This document shows, one piece after another, positions 1 through 5,842 of a stretch of DNA of 6,177 nt. The notes under the pieces were generated by a model. The model worked only from the letters and a program-made list of their open reading frames with translations. It was not told the origin of the DNA and searched no databases. Within the stretch, counting starts at the first letter, position 1. Every line of letters starts with the position of its first letter. The stretch comes from Candidatus Omnitrophota bacterium (lineage in GTDB: Bacteria; Omnitrophota; Gorgyraeia; Tantalellales; Tantalellaceae): positions 1 to 6,177 of the forward strand of contig JAHIZQ010000196.1 of assembly GCA_018814505.1 (NCBI GenBank), written 5' to 3'. A program made the translations under genes and the position numbers.

Positions 1-56
1 AAAATTTTATTGATATTTTTGAAAAGATACAGATGTTATTGTACCCTACTTTATAA
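1..56 (+). CDS. 3' end of an unidentified upstream gene (partial)
   Basis: The frame starting at base 3 is open from the window edge and ends with TAA at 54-56, whose last base is the first base of the xerD ATG (TAATG). The visible tail reads NFIDIFEKIQMLLYPTL, a plausible protein C-terminus. The stop/start overlap is the arrangement expected for a gene translationally coupled to xerD, and would explain why xerD has no clear Shine-Dalgarno sequence. Another frame is also open here (to a TGA at 70-72), but its translation looks less protein-like. The family cannot be identified from 17 residues, and the stretch could be noncoding. Confidence 0.4.
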   Translation, partial: NFIDIFEKIQMLLYPTL

Positions 57-940
57 TGAAGAAACACATTGAAGAGTTTTTATTTTTTTTGGAGGTCGAA
101 CGGGGTATCAGCGAAAACACTATTTTGTCGTATCAACATGACTTAAAAAAGTTTGATGAGTATATTCATGATGTAAAAAAAAATATTTCTAAAATTAATC
201 GTGATGATATTGTAGAATTTCTTATGCGTCTTAAAGACATTGGTCTTTCCACCACGACTATTGCGAGAAATCTCGCGGCGTTAAAAACTTTTTGGCGGTT
301 TTTGGTCGAAGAGCAAATAGTCAAAGAAAATATTGCCGGCAGTATAGAAACTCCCAAAACCTGGAAAAATATTCCGGAAGTTTTGAGCATTGAAGAAGTT
401 GAGCGTTTATTGGGAGCGCCTGATGAAAAAAAGCTTTTAGGGATGCGAGACATCGCTATACTTGAACTTATGTACGCGACAGGGCTCAGGGTTTCGGAAG
501 TAAATGGGCTTGAAGTGCCGCATGTAAATATGGATGCGCTTTTTGTTAAATGTTATGGTAAAGGTGGCAAAGAAAGGATAGTGCCTTTTGGAAAGATGGC
601 GGAAAGCGCCATTAAAAAGTATTTGCTGGGTGTTAGACCCAAATTGTACGCGAAAAGCGGGGATAGGCATATTTTTTTATCAAGGTTAGGTAAAAAAATA
701 TCGCGTCAAAGTTTATGGAAAATAATACAAAAATACGCACGGTTGGCCGGTATTACAAAAATTATAACGCCGCATACGCTTAGGCATTCTTTCGCGACAC
801 ATCTTTTGGAAGGTGGCGCAGACTTAAGAGGTTTGCAGGAAATGTTAGGTCACGCGGATATTTCCACAACGCAGATTTATACGCACGTAAATAAAGAAAA
901 ATTACGAAAAATACACAAAGAATTTCATCCAAGGGCATGA
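56..940 (+). CDS. xerD: Site-specific tyrosine recombinase, XerD type
   Basis: Tyrosine recombinase of 294 residues, the usual Xer length. Family members work with a XerC partner at the chromosomal dif site, resolving chromosome dimers at division with FtsK. Residues 1-90 form the N-terminal SAM-like DNA-binding domain (ERGISENTILSYQHDL at 15-30). Residues 107-290 form the catalytic domain. All catalytic residues are visible: R145 in ATGLRVSE, K169 in GKGGKER, H240 and R243 in PHTLRHSFATH, H266 in LGHADIS, and the nucleophile Y275 in TTQIYTHV. The EVERLLGAPD segment, the SRQSLW stretch and the HPRA terminus favour XerD over XerC. ATG 56 is the first possible start after an in-frame stop at 20-22. 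There is no clear Shine-Dalgarno; the start overlaps an upstream TAA, so coupled reinitiation is likely. No dif site was recognised in the window. Confidence 0.93.
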   Translation: MKKHIEEFLFFLEVERGISENTILSYQHDLKKFDEYIHDVKKNISKINRDDIVEFLMRLKDIGLSTTTIARNLAALKTFWRFLVEEQIVKENIAGSIETPKTWKNIPEVLSIEEVERLLGAPDEKKLLGMRDIAILELMYATGLRVSEVNGLEVPHVNMDALFVKCYGKGGKERIVPFGKMAESAIKKYLLGVRPKLYAKSGDRHIFLSRLGKKISRQSLWKIIQKYARLAGITKIITPHTLRHSFATHLLEGGADLRGLQEMLGHADISTTQIYTHVNKEKLRKIHKEFHPRA

Positions 941-956
941 TGGTTATTCGTTTATA

Positions 957-1031
957 GTACATCGTATATCGTATGTTGCGCAATAGTCTATTGGTATACG
1001 TTTCTAATACGGCATACGATATGCGATGTAC
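957..1031. repeat. Long imperfect palindrome built from ATCGTAT/ATACGAT heptamers
   Basis: Left arm 957-975 (gtacatcgtatatcgtatg) is the reverse complement of right arm 1013-1031 except at 965/1023, where RNA would form a G-U pair. The result is a 19-bp stem around a 37-base loop. The left arm contains a tandem heptamer, ATCGTAT at 961-967 and 968-974. On the right the period continues as atacgat (1014-1020), atgcgat (1021-1027) and gtacgat (1028-1034). The loop holds a smaller perfect hairpin, CAATAG-T-CTATTG, at 981-993. No T-tract follows the right arm, so it is not a typical factor-independent terminator. It fills most of the gap between xerD and the next gene. A dispersed intergenic repeat or a structured mRNA leader is an inference. 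Confidence 0.8.
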
Positions 1032-1040
1032 GATATACAT

Positions 1041-1046
1041 GGGAGA
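1041..1046 (+). promoter_or_regulatory. Ribosome binding site that fixes the start of the fusion gene
   Basis: GGGAGA lies three bases before ATG 1050. A second in-frame ATG exists at 1026, but it lies inside the right arm of the palindromic repeat and has no purine-rich sequence at the right distance. The start at 1050 also begins the protein directly at the DHH domain (MDLIVTHKNADFDAL), as expected for the family. The spacing is short (GGAG ends four bases before the ATG), so initiation may be modest. Confidence 0.7.
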
Positions 1047-1049
1047 AAC

Positions 1050-3713
1050 ATGGATTTGATTGTAACGCATAAAAATGCTGATTTTGACGCATTAAGTTCA
1101 TTGGTTGCCGCGAGTAAGCTTTATCCAAAAGCGCGGCTTTTGCTTCCAGGGTCGCAGGAAAAGGCTGTCCGCGATTTTTTGGCACTAATCAAAGATAAAA
1201 TAACAATTGAATCTGAAAAAACCTGTCGAATGGATGATGTAACGCGGCTAATAATTGTGGATAACCGTCATAAATCTCGAATTGGTGACGCGGCAGGACG
1301 TTTAAAGAAAAAAAATTTAAAAGTGCATATATATGATCATCATCCCCGCACACGGTTTGATATACAAGCTGATAAGGATGTTTTTAAAGAAGTAGGCGCT
1401 ACTGTTTCGATTATTCTTGAAATTTTGTTAAAAAAACGAAAATTACAATTAACTCCGCTTGAAGCCACTCTAATGCTTCTTGGCATATATGAAGAAACTG
1501 GATTTCTTTCGTATTCAGCGACGACAAAATTGGATGTTGATATGGTGGGCAAACTTTTGGAGCGGAAAGCGAACCTGAAAGTTGTCTCTTCATATCTGAA
1601 CAGGGAGCTTTCGCAGGATGAATTATCTGCTTTAATAGGACTGTTAGGATCAATAGAAGCAGTAAATATAAATGGTGTCGATGTTGCTTTTGCGAGTGTT
1701 GATGCAACACATTTTGATGGGGAGATGGGGTCGGTTGTACATAAACTGCAGGACGTCGAGAATTATTCGGTACTCTTTGTTTTGTTTGTACAGGGCAACA
1801 AAGTCAAACTGCTTGGCCGAAGTCGTACGGAAGCTGTTGATGTTAATAAATTGTTCGGCTGGTTTGGTGGGGGAGGCCATGCAGGCGCGGCAAGCGCGAG
1901 AATTGAGGGCAAAAACCCGGAACAGATTGTGGCCGATATTATTGCCATTCTTGAAAAAATAGTGCATCCGCATGTATATGCTGGTGACATTATGAGTTTT
2001 CCGGTGACAACCGTTTCTCAGGAAGAACGAGTGAAAGATGTTTTGGCAAAATTAAAAAGTTATAAATATCCAGGAATGCCGGTTTTCAACGAAGAGTCAC
2101 AGCTTGTCGGGATTGTAGTTTTAGAAAACTTGAAAAAAGCGATAAAACAGGGAATGGGACATTCCCGAATAAAGGGATACATGTCAACCGTAATAAATAT
2201 TGTTTCGCCGGAAACGCCTTTATATGAATTACAGCAGATTTTAAAGAGTAAAGGGTCGGCCGCGGGTTTAATTGCAGTAGTAAAGAAGAATAAACTGGTG
2301 GGAGTAGTTTCAAGAACAGATGTCTTAAAAAAAGTTCATAGTGCCTTATTCCCGGTTGTTTCATCAGAAGGTATATCTAAAACGAACTATTTGGATGAGA
2401 TGAAGAAACTCTTTCCCGGAAAACTTATGCAGTTAATAAAAGCGCTTGGTGCGCAGGCTGATAAGATTGGTGTTAATATTTTTCTTGTCGGTGGCCTAGT
2501 CCGAGACCTTTTGCTTGGAGAAAAAAACTATGACCTGGATATTGTAATAGACGGGGACGCGATAAATTTTGCTAAAATGTTTGCAGATAAAATAAAAGGG
2601 CGGGTAGTGGTTCATAAAAAGTTTGGAACCGCTACTATCGTTAAGGATTGGCCGGCCTGGCTAGGGCCTGCGATGAATGTTGACAAGAAGTTTAAAATTG
2701 ATATTGCCTCAGCGCGTAAAGAAAAATATGAAAAACCAGCGGCATTGCCGACGGTTGAGTTTAGTTCTTTATTAAAAGATGATTTGTACCGCCGGGATTT
2801 TACGATAAACGCCATGGCGATTAACATCAACAAAAAGAAATTCGGCGTATTTATAGATTTTTTTAATGGTATGGACGACTTAAAAAAAGGGATTATACGG
2901 GTTTTGCATGATAAAAGTTTTATAGACGATCCAACCCGGATTTTTAGGGCGGTAAGGTTTGAACAGCGGTTTAAATTTTCAATTGAAAAACATACGGAAT
3001 ATCTTATAGTGCACGCGGTAAAACAGGAAATGTTTCAGCGCACTGAAAACCAAAGGATAAGGGATGAACTTATACTGATTTTGAAAGAGGACAAGCCAGA
3101 AAGATCTCTTTTTCGGATGAGAAAGTTGCACGAACTACGTTTTATACATTCCGGGCTTGTACTTAATGGTACAATAAGAAAGACATTTGACAATTTGCGA
3201 AAATATGTAAAATGGTATAATGACCTTCAGCCGGAAAGAAGTTTGCTTAGCGCCTGGTTGATGAATTTTATGGTTATGCTGGACAATCTTAATACAAAAC
3301 AAACGGATGAGGTTTTACGGAAATTTGTTTTTACTCGTAGCGACAGCATAAAAATCAGGCAGTATAAGTCTACCGCCGACAAAATTAAAAAAGAGATTTC
3401 ATCCAAAAGAAAACAGAGACCTAGTGAAATTTATAGTTTATTGGAATCCATTTCAAATGAAGCTTTAATTTGTTTTATGGCAGAGCTTGGAAAGAAATCC
3501 GCGGTGAGGCGTATTAAGCGTTATCTTGCTGAGTATCAAGGCGTGAAGTTAAAGATAAAAGGACATGATATAAAGCAGGAAGGTTTGCTTCCAGGTCCGC
3601 GTTACAAAAAAATATTACGACAGATTTTATTTGAAAAAATTGACGGGCGGATTATTTCAAAAAAAGATGAATTGGACTTTTTAAAAAGAATTACCCGGCG
3701 CGATAAAAAATAA
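1050..3713 (+). CDS. DHH phosphoesterase-CBS-CBS-tRNA nucleotidyltransferase fusion (CCA- or A-adding type)
   Basis: Protein of 887 residues predicted to add nucleotides to tRNA 3' ends. Residues 1-305 are a DHH/DHHA1 phosphoesterase: motif I THKNADFDA (H7, D11, D13), motif II IIVDN (D71), DHH 96-98, EETG 148-151, and GGGGHAGAAS 273-282. Residues 313-430 are two CBS domains, often nucleotide-sensing. From about 465 comes a class II nucleotidyltransferase head: FLVGGLVRDLLLG 478-490, metal ligands D495 and D497 in YDLDIVI, RRDFTINAMA 581-590, NGMDDLKKGIIR 606-617, and DDPTRIFRAVRF 626-637. The rest is a helical RNA-binding tail ending in the family's G-D...LLPGP pattern (838-850). Aquifex A-adding enzyme is, from memory, similarly built. 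CCA-, CC- or A-adding activity cannot be decided here. No HD domain is visible. It ends in tandem TAA TAA. Confidence 0.9.
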   Translation: MDLIVTHKNADFDALSSLVAASKLYPKARLLLPGSQEKAVRDFLALIKDKITIESEKTCRMDDVTRLIIVDNRHKSRIGDAAGRLKKKNLKVHIYDHHPRTRFDIQADKDVFKEVGATVSIILEILLKKRKLQLTPLEATLMLLGIYEETGFLSYSATTKLDVDMVGKLLERKANLKVVSSYLNRELSQDELSALIGLLGSIEAVNINGVDVAFASVDATHFDGEMGSVVHKLQDVENYSVLFVLFVQGNKVKLLGRSRTEAVDVNKLFGWFGGGGHAGAASARIEGKNPEQIVADIIAILEKIVHPHVYAGDIMSFPVTTVSQEERVKDVLAKLKSYKYPGMPVFNEESQLVGIVVLENLKKAIKQGMGHSRIKGYMSTVINIVSPETPLYELQQILKSKGSAAGLIAVVKKNKLVGVVSRTDVLKKVHSALFPVVSSEGISKTNYLDEMKKLFPGKLMQLIKALGAQADKIGVNIFLVGGLVRDLLLGEKNYDLDIVIDGDAINFAKMFADKIKGRVVVHKKFGTATIVKDWPAWLGPAMNVDKKFKIDIASARKEKYEKPAALPTVEFSSLLKDDLYRRDFTINAMAININKKKFGVFIDFFNGMDDLKKGIIRVLHDKSFIDDPTRIFRAVRFEQRFKFSIEKHTEYLIVHAVKQEMFQRTENQRIRDELILILKEDKPERSLFRMRKLHELRFIHSGLVLNGTIRKTFDNLRKYVKWYNDLQPERSLLSAWLMNFMVMLDNLNTKQTDEVLRKFVFTRSDSIKIRQYKSTADKIKKEISSKRKQRPSEIYSLLESISNEALICFMAELGKKSAVRRIKRYLAEYQGVKLKIKGHDIKQEGLLPGPRYKKILRQILFEKIDGRIISKKDELDFLKRITRRDKK

Positions 3714-3727
3714 TAACCAGTAAGGAT

Positions 3728-3774
3728 ACAGGTTTGTCCCGTACCTGTTATTAATGGAGATTTTTGCCGGACAA
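3728..3774 (+). other. Possible competing mRNA hairpins in the rbfA leader
   Basis: ACAGGT (3728-3733) can pair with ACCTGT (3743-3748) around a nine-base loop. TTGTCC (3734-3739) in that loop can also pair with GGACAA (3769-3774). Both stems are only six base pairs, and no T-run directly follows either. This is visible base complementarity; a regulatory role is inference and chance is a serious alternative. The remainder of the 3714-3804 gap holds only the rbfA ribosome binding site AGGAG at 3791-3795. Confidence 0.25.
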
Positions 3775-3804
3775 CAACTGTGTAGTATATAGGAGTAAAA
3801 TGGT

Positions 3805-4095
3805 ATGAGTGGTCGAATGAATAAGGTTTCAGAGACAATAAAGCGACATGTTTCTTTTATTTTACAGGAAGAAATTAGTGATCCGAGAATCGGGTATGTT
3901 ACAGTTACGCGTGTTGAGGTAAGCAAAGATCTCCGCCTGGCGAAAGTGTTTTATGTAACGCTTGACGAAATGGCGGATAAACACGAAGTTTTGAAAGGCC
4001 TAAAAAGCGCGGCTGATTTTGTGAGAGGCGAATTGGCAAAAAGAATGTCTATAAAATTTATTCCCAAATTATCATTTCGTGAAGATATAGGATAA
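3805..4095 (+). CDS. rbfA: Ribosome-binding factor A, stopped early by an in-frame TAA
   Basis: RbfA is a KH-like protein that binds the 30S subunit and assists late 16S rRNA maturation. The 96-residue product carries the family signatures: RMNKVSETIKRHVSFILQEEISDPRIG at 4-30, the VTVTRVEVSKDLRLAKVFYV strand region at 32-51, GLKSAADFVRGELAKR at 65-80, and PKLSF at 87-91. ATG 3805 is chosen because AGGAG (3791-3795) sits nine bases upstream; ATG 3817 is less well placed. Family members usually run about 115-135 residues and continue past PxLxF with a short acidic turn and a C-terminal helix. Here the frame stops after FREDIG, and the same frame then resumes with a sequence resembling that missing helix (see 4096-4182). 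The KH core is complete, so the short form may retain some function. infB is not the upstream neighbour, unlike the common operon. Confidence 0.88.
   Translation: MSGRMNKVSETIKRHVSFILQEEISDPRIGYVTVTRVEVSKDLRLAKVFYVTLDEMADKHEVLKGLKSAADFVRGELAKRMSIKFIPKLSFREDIG
4093..4095 (+). other. In-frame TAA splitting the RbfA reading frame
   Basis: The codon after G96 is TAA, and the first A's of an A7 run (4094-4100) form part of it. The frame beyond is open for 28 more codons to TAG at 4180-4182, giving a combined length of 125 codons including the stop position, which fits a complete RbfA. A single base change (for example to AAA, GAA or CAA) would restore one frame. An indel in the A-run would not, because the two sides already share a frame. 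Confidence 0.8.
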
Positions 4096-4182
4096 AAAAA
4101 GGAGCATTTGGCGGTCGATGAGATTTTTGAAATACTTGAAAAAGAACGTCAGAAAAATAAAACGAGTGAAGAGGAAGGATAG
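4096..4182 (+). pseudogene. RbfA C-terminal tail in frame after the stop
   Basis: These 28 codons, in the rbfA frame, read KKEH then LAVDEIFEILEKERQKN and end KTSEEEG before TAG. The AVDEIFEILEKE portion resembles the helix that follows the PxLxF motif in RbfA proteins (pattern R-I-x-E-L-L-x-E-L). The charged tail after it is also typical. Three explanations fit: a nonsense mutation or sequence error in a single gene, readthrough or recoding of TAA, or separate translation of a 24-residue peptide from TTG 4108 with AAGGAG at 4099-4104 just three bases upstream. The first is the simplest. The 3' end of this segment contains the nrnA ribosome binding site (AGGAAGGA 4172-4179). The C-terminal region of E. 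coli RbfA is reported to help stable 30S binding without being strictly essential. Confidence 0.6.
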
Positions 4183-4184
4183 AG

Positions 4185-5159
4185 ATGGATAGAGAGAGCA
4201 TAAATCAAACAATTGAAGCATTGAGAAATAACGATAAATTTTTAATAACGGCACATGTTAACCCCGAAGGCGATTCGATCGGTAGTCAAATAGCGGTTTA
4301 TTATTTACTGAAAAGCCTGAATAAAGAGGTTTATATTGTTAATCATGATCGTGTGCCGGATAATCTGAAATTTCTTGCGGGTGCTGAAGTTATTCTCAAT
4401 GAAATTCCGGAAGATTTTGTCCCGAAAACAATTGTGATTTTAGATTGTCCTGTAAAAGAACGAGCCGGCAGTGTTTCAAAAAATATTTTAGACTGCGAAA
4501 CAATCATTAACATTGACCATCATGTAAGCAATGAATTTTTTGGAGATGTGAATTGGGTTGAATCGGGTGTTAGTTCGGTAGGAGAAATGGTTTTTTACCT
4601 ATTTAAGGAAATGAAAATAAGTTTTAACAAAGAAGTAATCGAGGCAATTTACACGGCAATAGTCACTGATACGGGAATGTTTAACTATAACAATACTTCG
4701 AATGAAACGCATAAAGTTACAGGGGAATTGATTTCTGCGGGTGTGAATCCCAAAGAAATGCATGGTAAAATTTTTGAAAATAAATCAATTTCAGATATAC
4801 GACTTCTAGGGAAAGCTCTTTCCGGAATTACATTAGAAGCAGACGGGCGGATAGCGTTTATGGTCCTTACGCGAAAAATGTATGAGGAAGAAGGAGTTGA
4901 AGAAATTTCGACTGATGAATTTATTAATTTCCCGCGTTCGTTAAAAGGCGTTGAAATAGCGGCGTTTTTAAAAGAAAACAGTGTGCCGGAAAAAATAAAT
5001 GTGAGTTTCAGGTCGAAAGGAAAAGTTGACGTAAATATACTAGCGTCAAAGTTTGGCGGGGGTGGACATCAGCAGGCGTCAGGCTGTATTTTGAATTGTG
5101 TGTTAGACGAGGCACGTGAGAAAATTTTAGAAGAATCAATAAAGGTATTGGAATTATGA
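4185..5159 (+). CDS. nrnA: NrnA-like DHH/DHHA1 phosphoesterase (oligoribonuclease / pAp phosphatase family)
   Basis: Protein of 324 residues, the normal length for stand-alone bifunctional oligoribonuclease/pAp phosphatases, which degrade 2-5 nt RNAs and dephosphorylate pAp in the cytoplasm. The DHH domain shows HVNPEGDSIGS at 24-34 (H24, D30), VILD with D87, IDHH 110-113, and TDTGMF 161-166 with D162. The C-terminal DHHA1 domain has GGGGHQQASG at 291-300. The one oddity is E28, where PDGD is the commoner motif; E can still bind metal and the change is conservative. ATG 4185 follows AGGAAGGA (4172-4179), only two bases after the TAG that ends the RbfA tail. The stop overlaps the truB start as ATGA. 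Position between rbfA and truB is the canonical one. Activity on nanoRNA, pAp or c-di-nucleotide breakdown products cannot be separated by sequence. Confidence 0.9.
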   Translation: MDRESINQTIEALRNNDKFLITAHVNPEGDSIGSQIAVYYLLKSLNKEVYIVNHDRVPDNLKFLAGAEVILNEIPEDFVPKTIVILDCPVKERAGSVSKNILDCETIINIDHHVSNEFFGDVNWVESGVSSVGEMVFYLFKEMKISFNKEVIEAIYTAIVTDTGMFNYNNTSNETHKVTGELISAGVNPKEMHGKIFENKSISDIRLLGKALSGITLEADGRIAFMVLTRKMYEEEGVEEISTDEFINFPRSLKGVEIAAFLKENSVPEKINVSFRSKGKVDVNILASKFGGGGHQQASGCILNCVLDEAREKILEESIKVLEL

Positions 5160-5842
5160 ACGCCGATTGTGATGGAATAATAGTTGTTGATAAAGAAAAA
5201 GGTATGACCAGCCATGATGTCGTGTCAAAAATAAGAAAAAAATTCGACATAAAAAAAGTCGGCCATGCCGGAACGCTTGACCCAAACGCCACGGGAGTTT
5301 TAGTAATTCTTTTAGGGAAAGCCACAAAACTTTCAAATCAGTTTCTGAATGAGGACAAAGAATACGAGGCACAGATAAAACTAGGAGAAAAAACCGATAG
5401 TGCTGATTGTGACGGGAAAATTATTGATGTTCGGGATGTGAATGTAACACAGCAAGAGATTAAGGCGGCAGTACTTAAATTCATGGGAGAGATAGAGCAG
5501 GTTCCCCCCATGGTTTCGGCGAAAAAAATAAATGGTAAAAAATTGTATAAGCTTGCGCGTAAAGGGATAGAAGTCAATCGCCCCGCACGCAAAATTTTTG
5601 TTAAACAAATTGAAATAACAAAGATAGACATACCGTTAGTTGCGTTTCGAGTGGAATGCAGTAAGGGCACTTATGTTCGGCAAATCGCAGACGATATCGG
5701 TGAAGAATTGGGATGCGGGGCGCATTTGACGGAACTTCGACGTACAAGGTCAGGATGTTTTCTATTAAGGGATTCAGTAAAAACCGCAAATCTTTTAACT
5801 ATGAGCAAGGAGACTTTTTATGAAAGTGTTGTACGGGTATAA
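5156..5842 (+). CDS. truB: tRNA pseudouridine(55) synthase TruB, short form
   Basis: Converts U55 to pseudouridine in the T-loop of tRNAs. The 228-residue protein has GIIVVDKEKGMTSHDVV (7-23), the catalytic motif GHAGTLDPNATG (36-47) with nucleophile D42, Y70 in KEYEA, VPPMVSAKKINGKKLYKLAR (116-135), and CSKGTYVRQIADDIGEELG (168-186) followed by HLTELRRTRSG (190-200). The catalytic domain is therefore complete. E. coli TruB is about 314 residues; the C-terminal PUA-like extension is missing, and the protein ends soon after the catalytic fold. The ATG overlaps the nrnA TGA (ATGA), and only a weak AAAGG (5141-5145) precedes it, so coupled translation is likely. The last 23 bases overlap the start of ribF. 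Confidence 0.95.
   Translation: MNADCDGIIVVDKEKGMTSHDVVSKIRKKFDIKKVGHAGTLDPNATGVLVILLGKATKLSNQFLNEDKEYEAQIKLGEKTDSADCDGKIIDVRDVNVTQQEIKAAVLKFMGEIEQVPPMVSAKKINGKKLYKLARKGIEVNRPARKIFVKQIEITKIDIPLVAFRVECSKGTYVRQIADDIGEELGCGAHLTELRRTRSGCFLLRDSVKTANLLTMSKETFYESVVRV
5807..5812 (+). promoter_or_regulatory. Ribosome binding site inside truB that fixes the ribF start
   Basis: AAGGAG ends seven bases before ATG 5820 and lies within the truB coding region. It is the best-placed Shine-Dalgarno in the neighbourhood and supports ribF starting 23 bases before the truB stop. Confidence 0.75.

Noticed and set aside
175..183. A9 run in xerD, and a similar A9 run at 5851-5859 in ribF, as programmed slippage sites
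   Set aside because: Both genes read through intact in the standard frame with family motifs on both sides, so no frameshift is needed. AAA lysine codons in an AT-rich genome explain them.
991..1020. Promoter TTGGTA - 18 bases - TACGAT before the fusion gene
   Set aside because: Each box matches only four of six consensus bases and both fall in a repetitive element, so chance is likely.
957..1035. The palindrome as a factor-independent terminator for xerD
   Set aside because: The stem is AT-rich with a large loop, and no T-tract follows the right arm.
941..1049. A dif-type Xer recombination site within the palindromic repeat next to xerD
   Set aside because: dif sites have about 11-base arms around a 6-8 base centre with a conserved arm sequence. 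The arms here are 19 bases with a 37-base centre and do not resemble known dif arms.
1026..1049. Start of the fusion gene at ATG 1026
   Set aside because: It lies inside the repeat, lacks a ribosome binding site, and adds residues not expected before the DHH domain. ATG 1050 has GGGAGA.
1672..1962. A 96-codon + strand ORF inside the fusion gene, and many - strand ORFs throughout
   Set aside because: They lie opposite or out of frame within strongly conserved genes, show no recognisable motifs, and look like shadows of those genes.
3764..3791. Promoter TTGCCG - 16 bases - TATATA before rbfA
   Set aside because: Transcription would begin near 3798, after the rbfA ribosome binding site at 3791-3795, leaving the mRNA without it.
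3800..3808. Two-codon ORF (ATG GTA TGA) overlapping the rbfA start
   Set aside because: It sits four bases from AGGAG and overlaps ATG 3805, but nothing beyond this single arrangement supports translation.
4093..4095. Reassigned TAA codon
   Set aside because: TAA ends the fusion gene (3711-3713) and truB (5840-5842), and TGA ends xerD and nrnA, so the ordinary stop set is in use.
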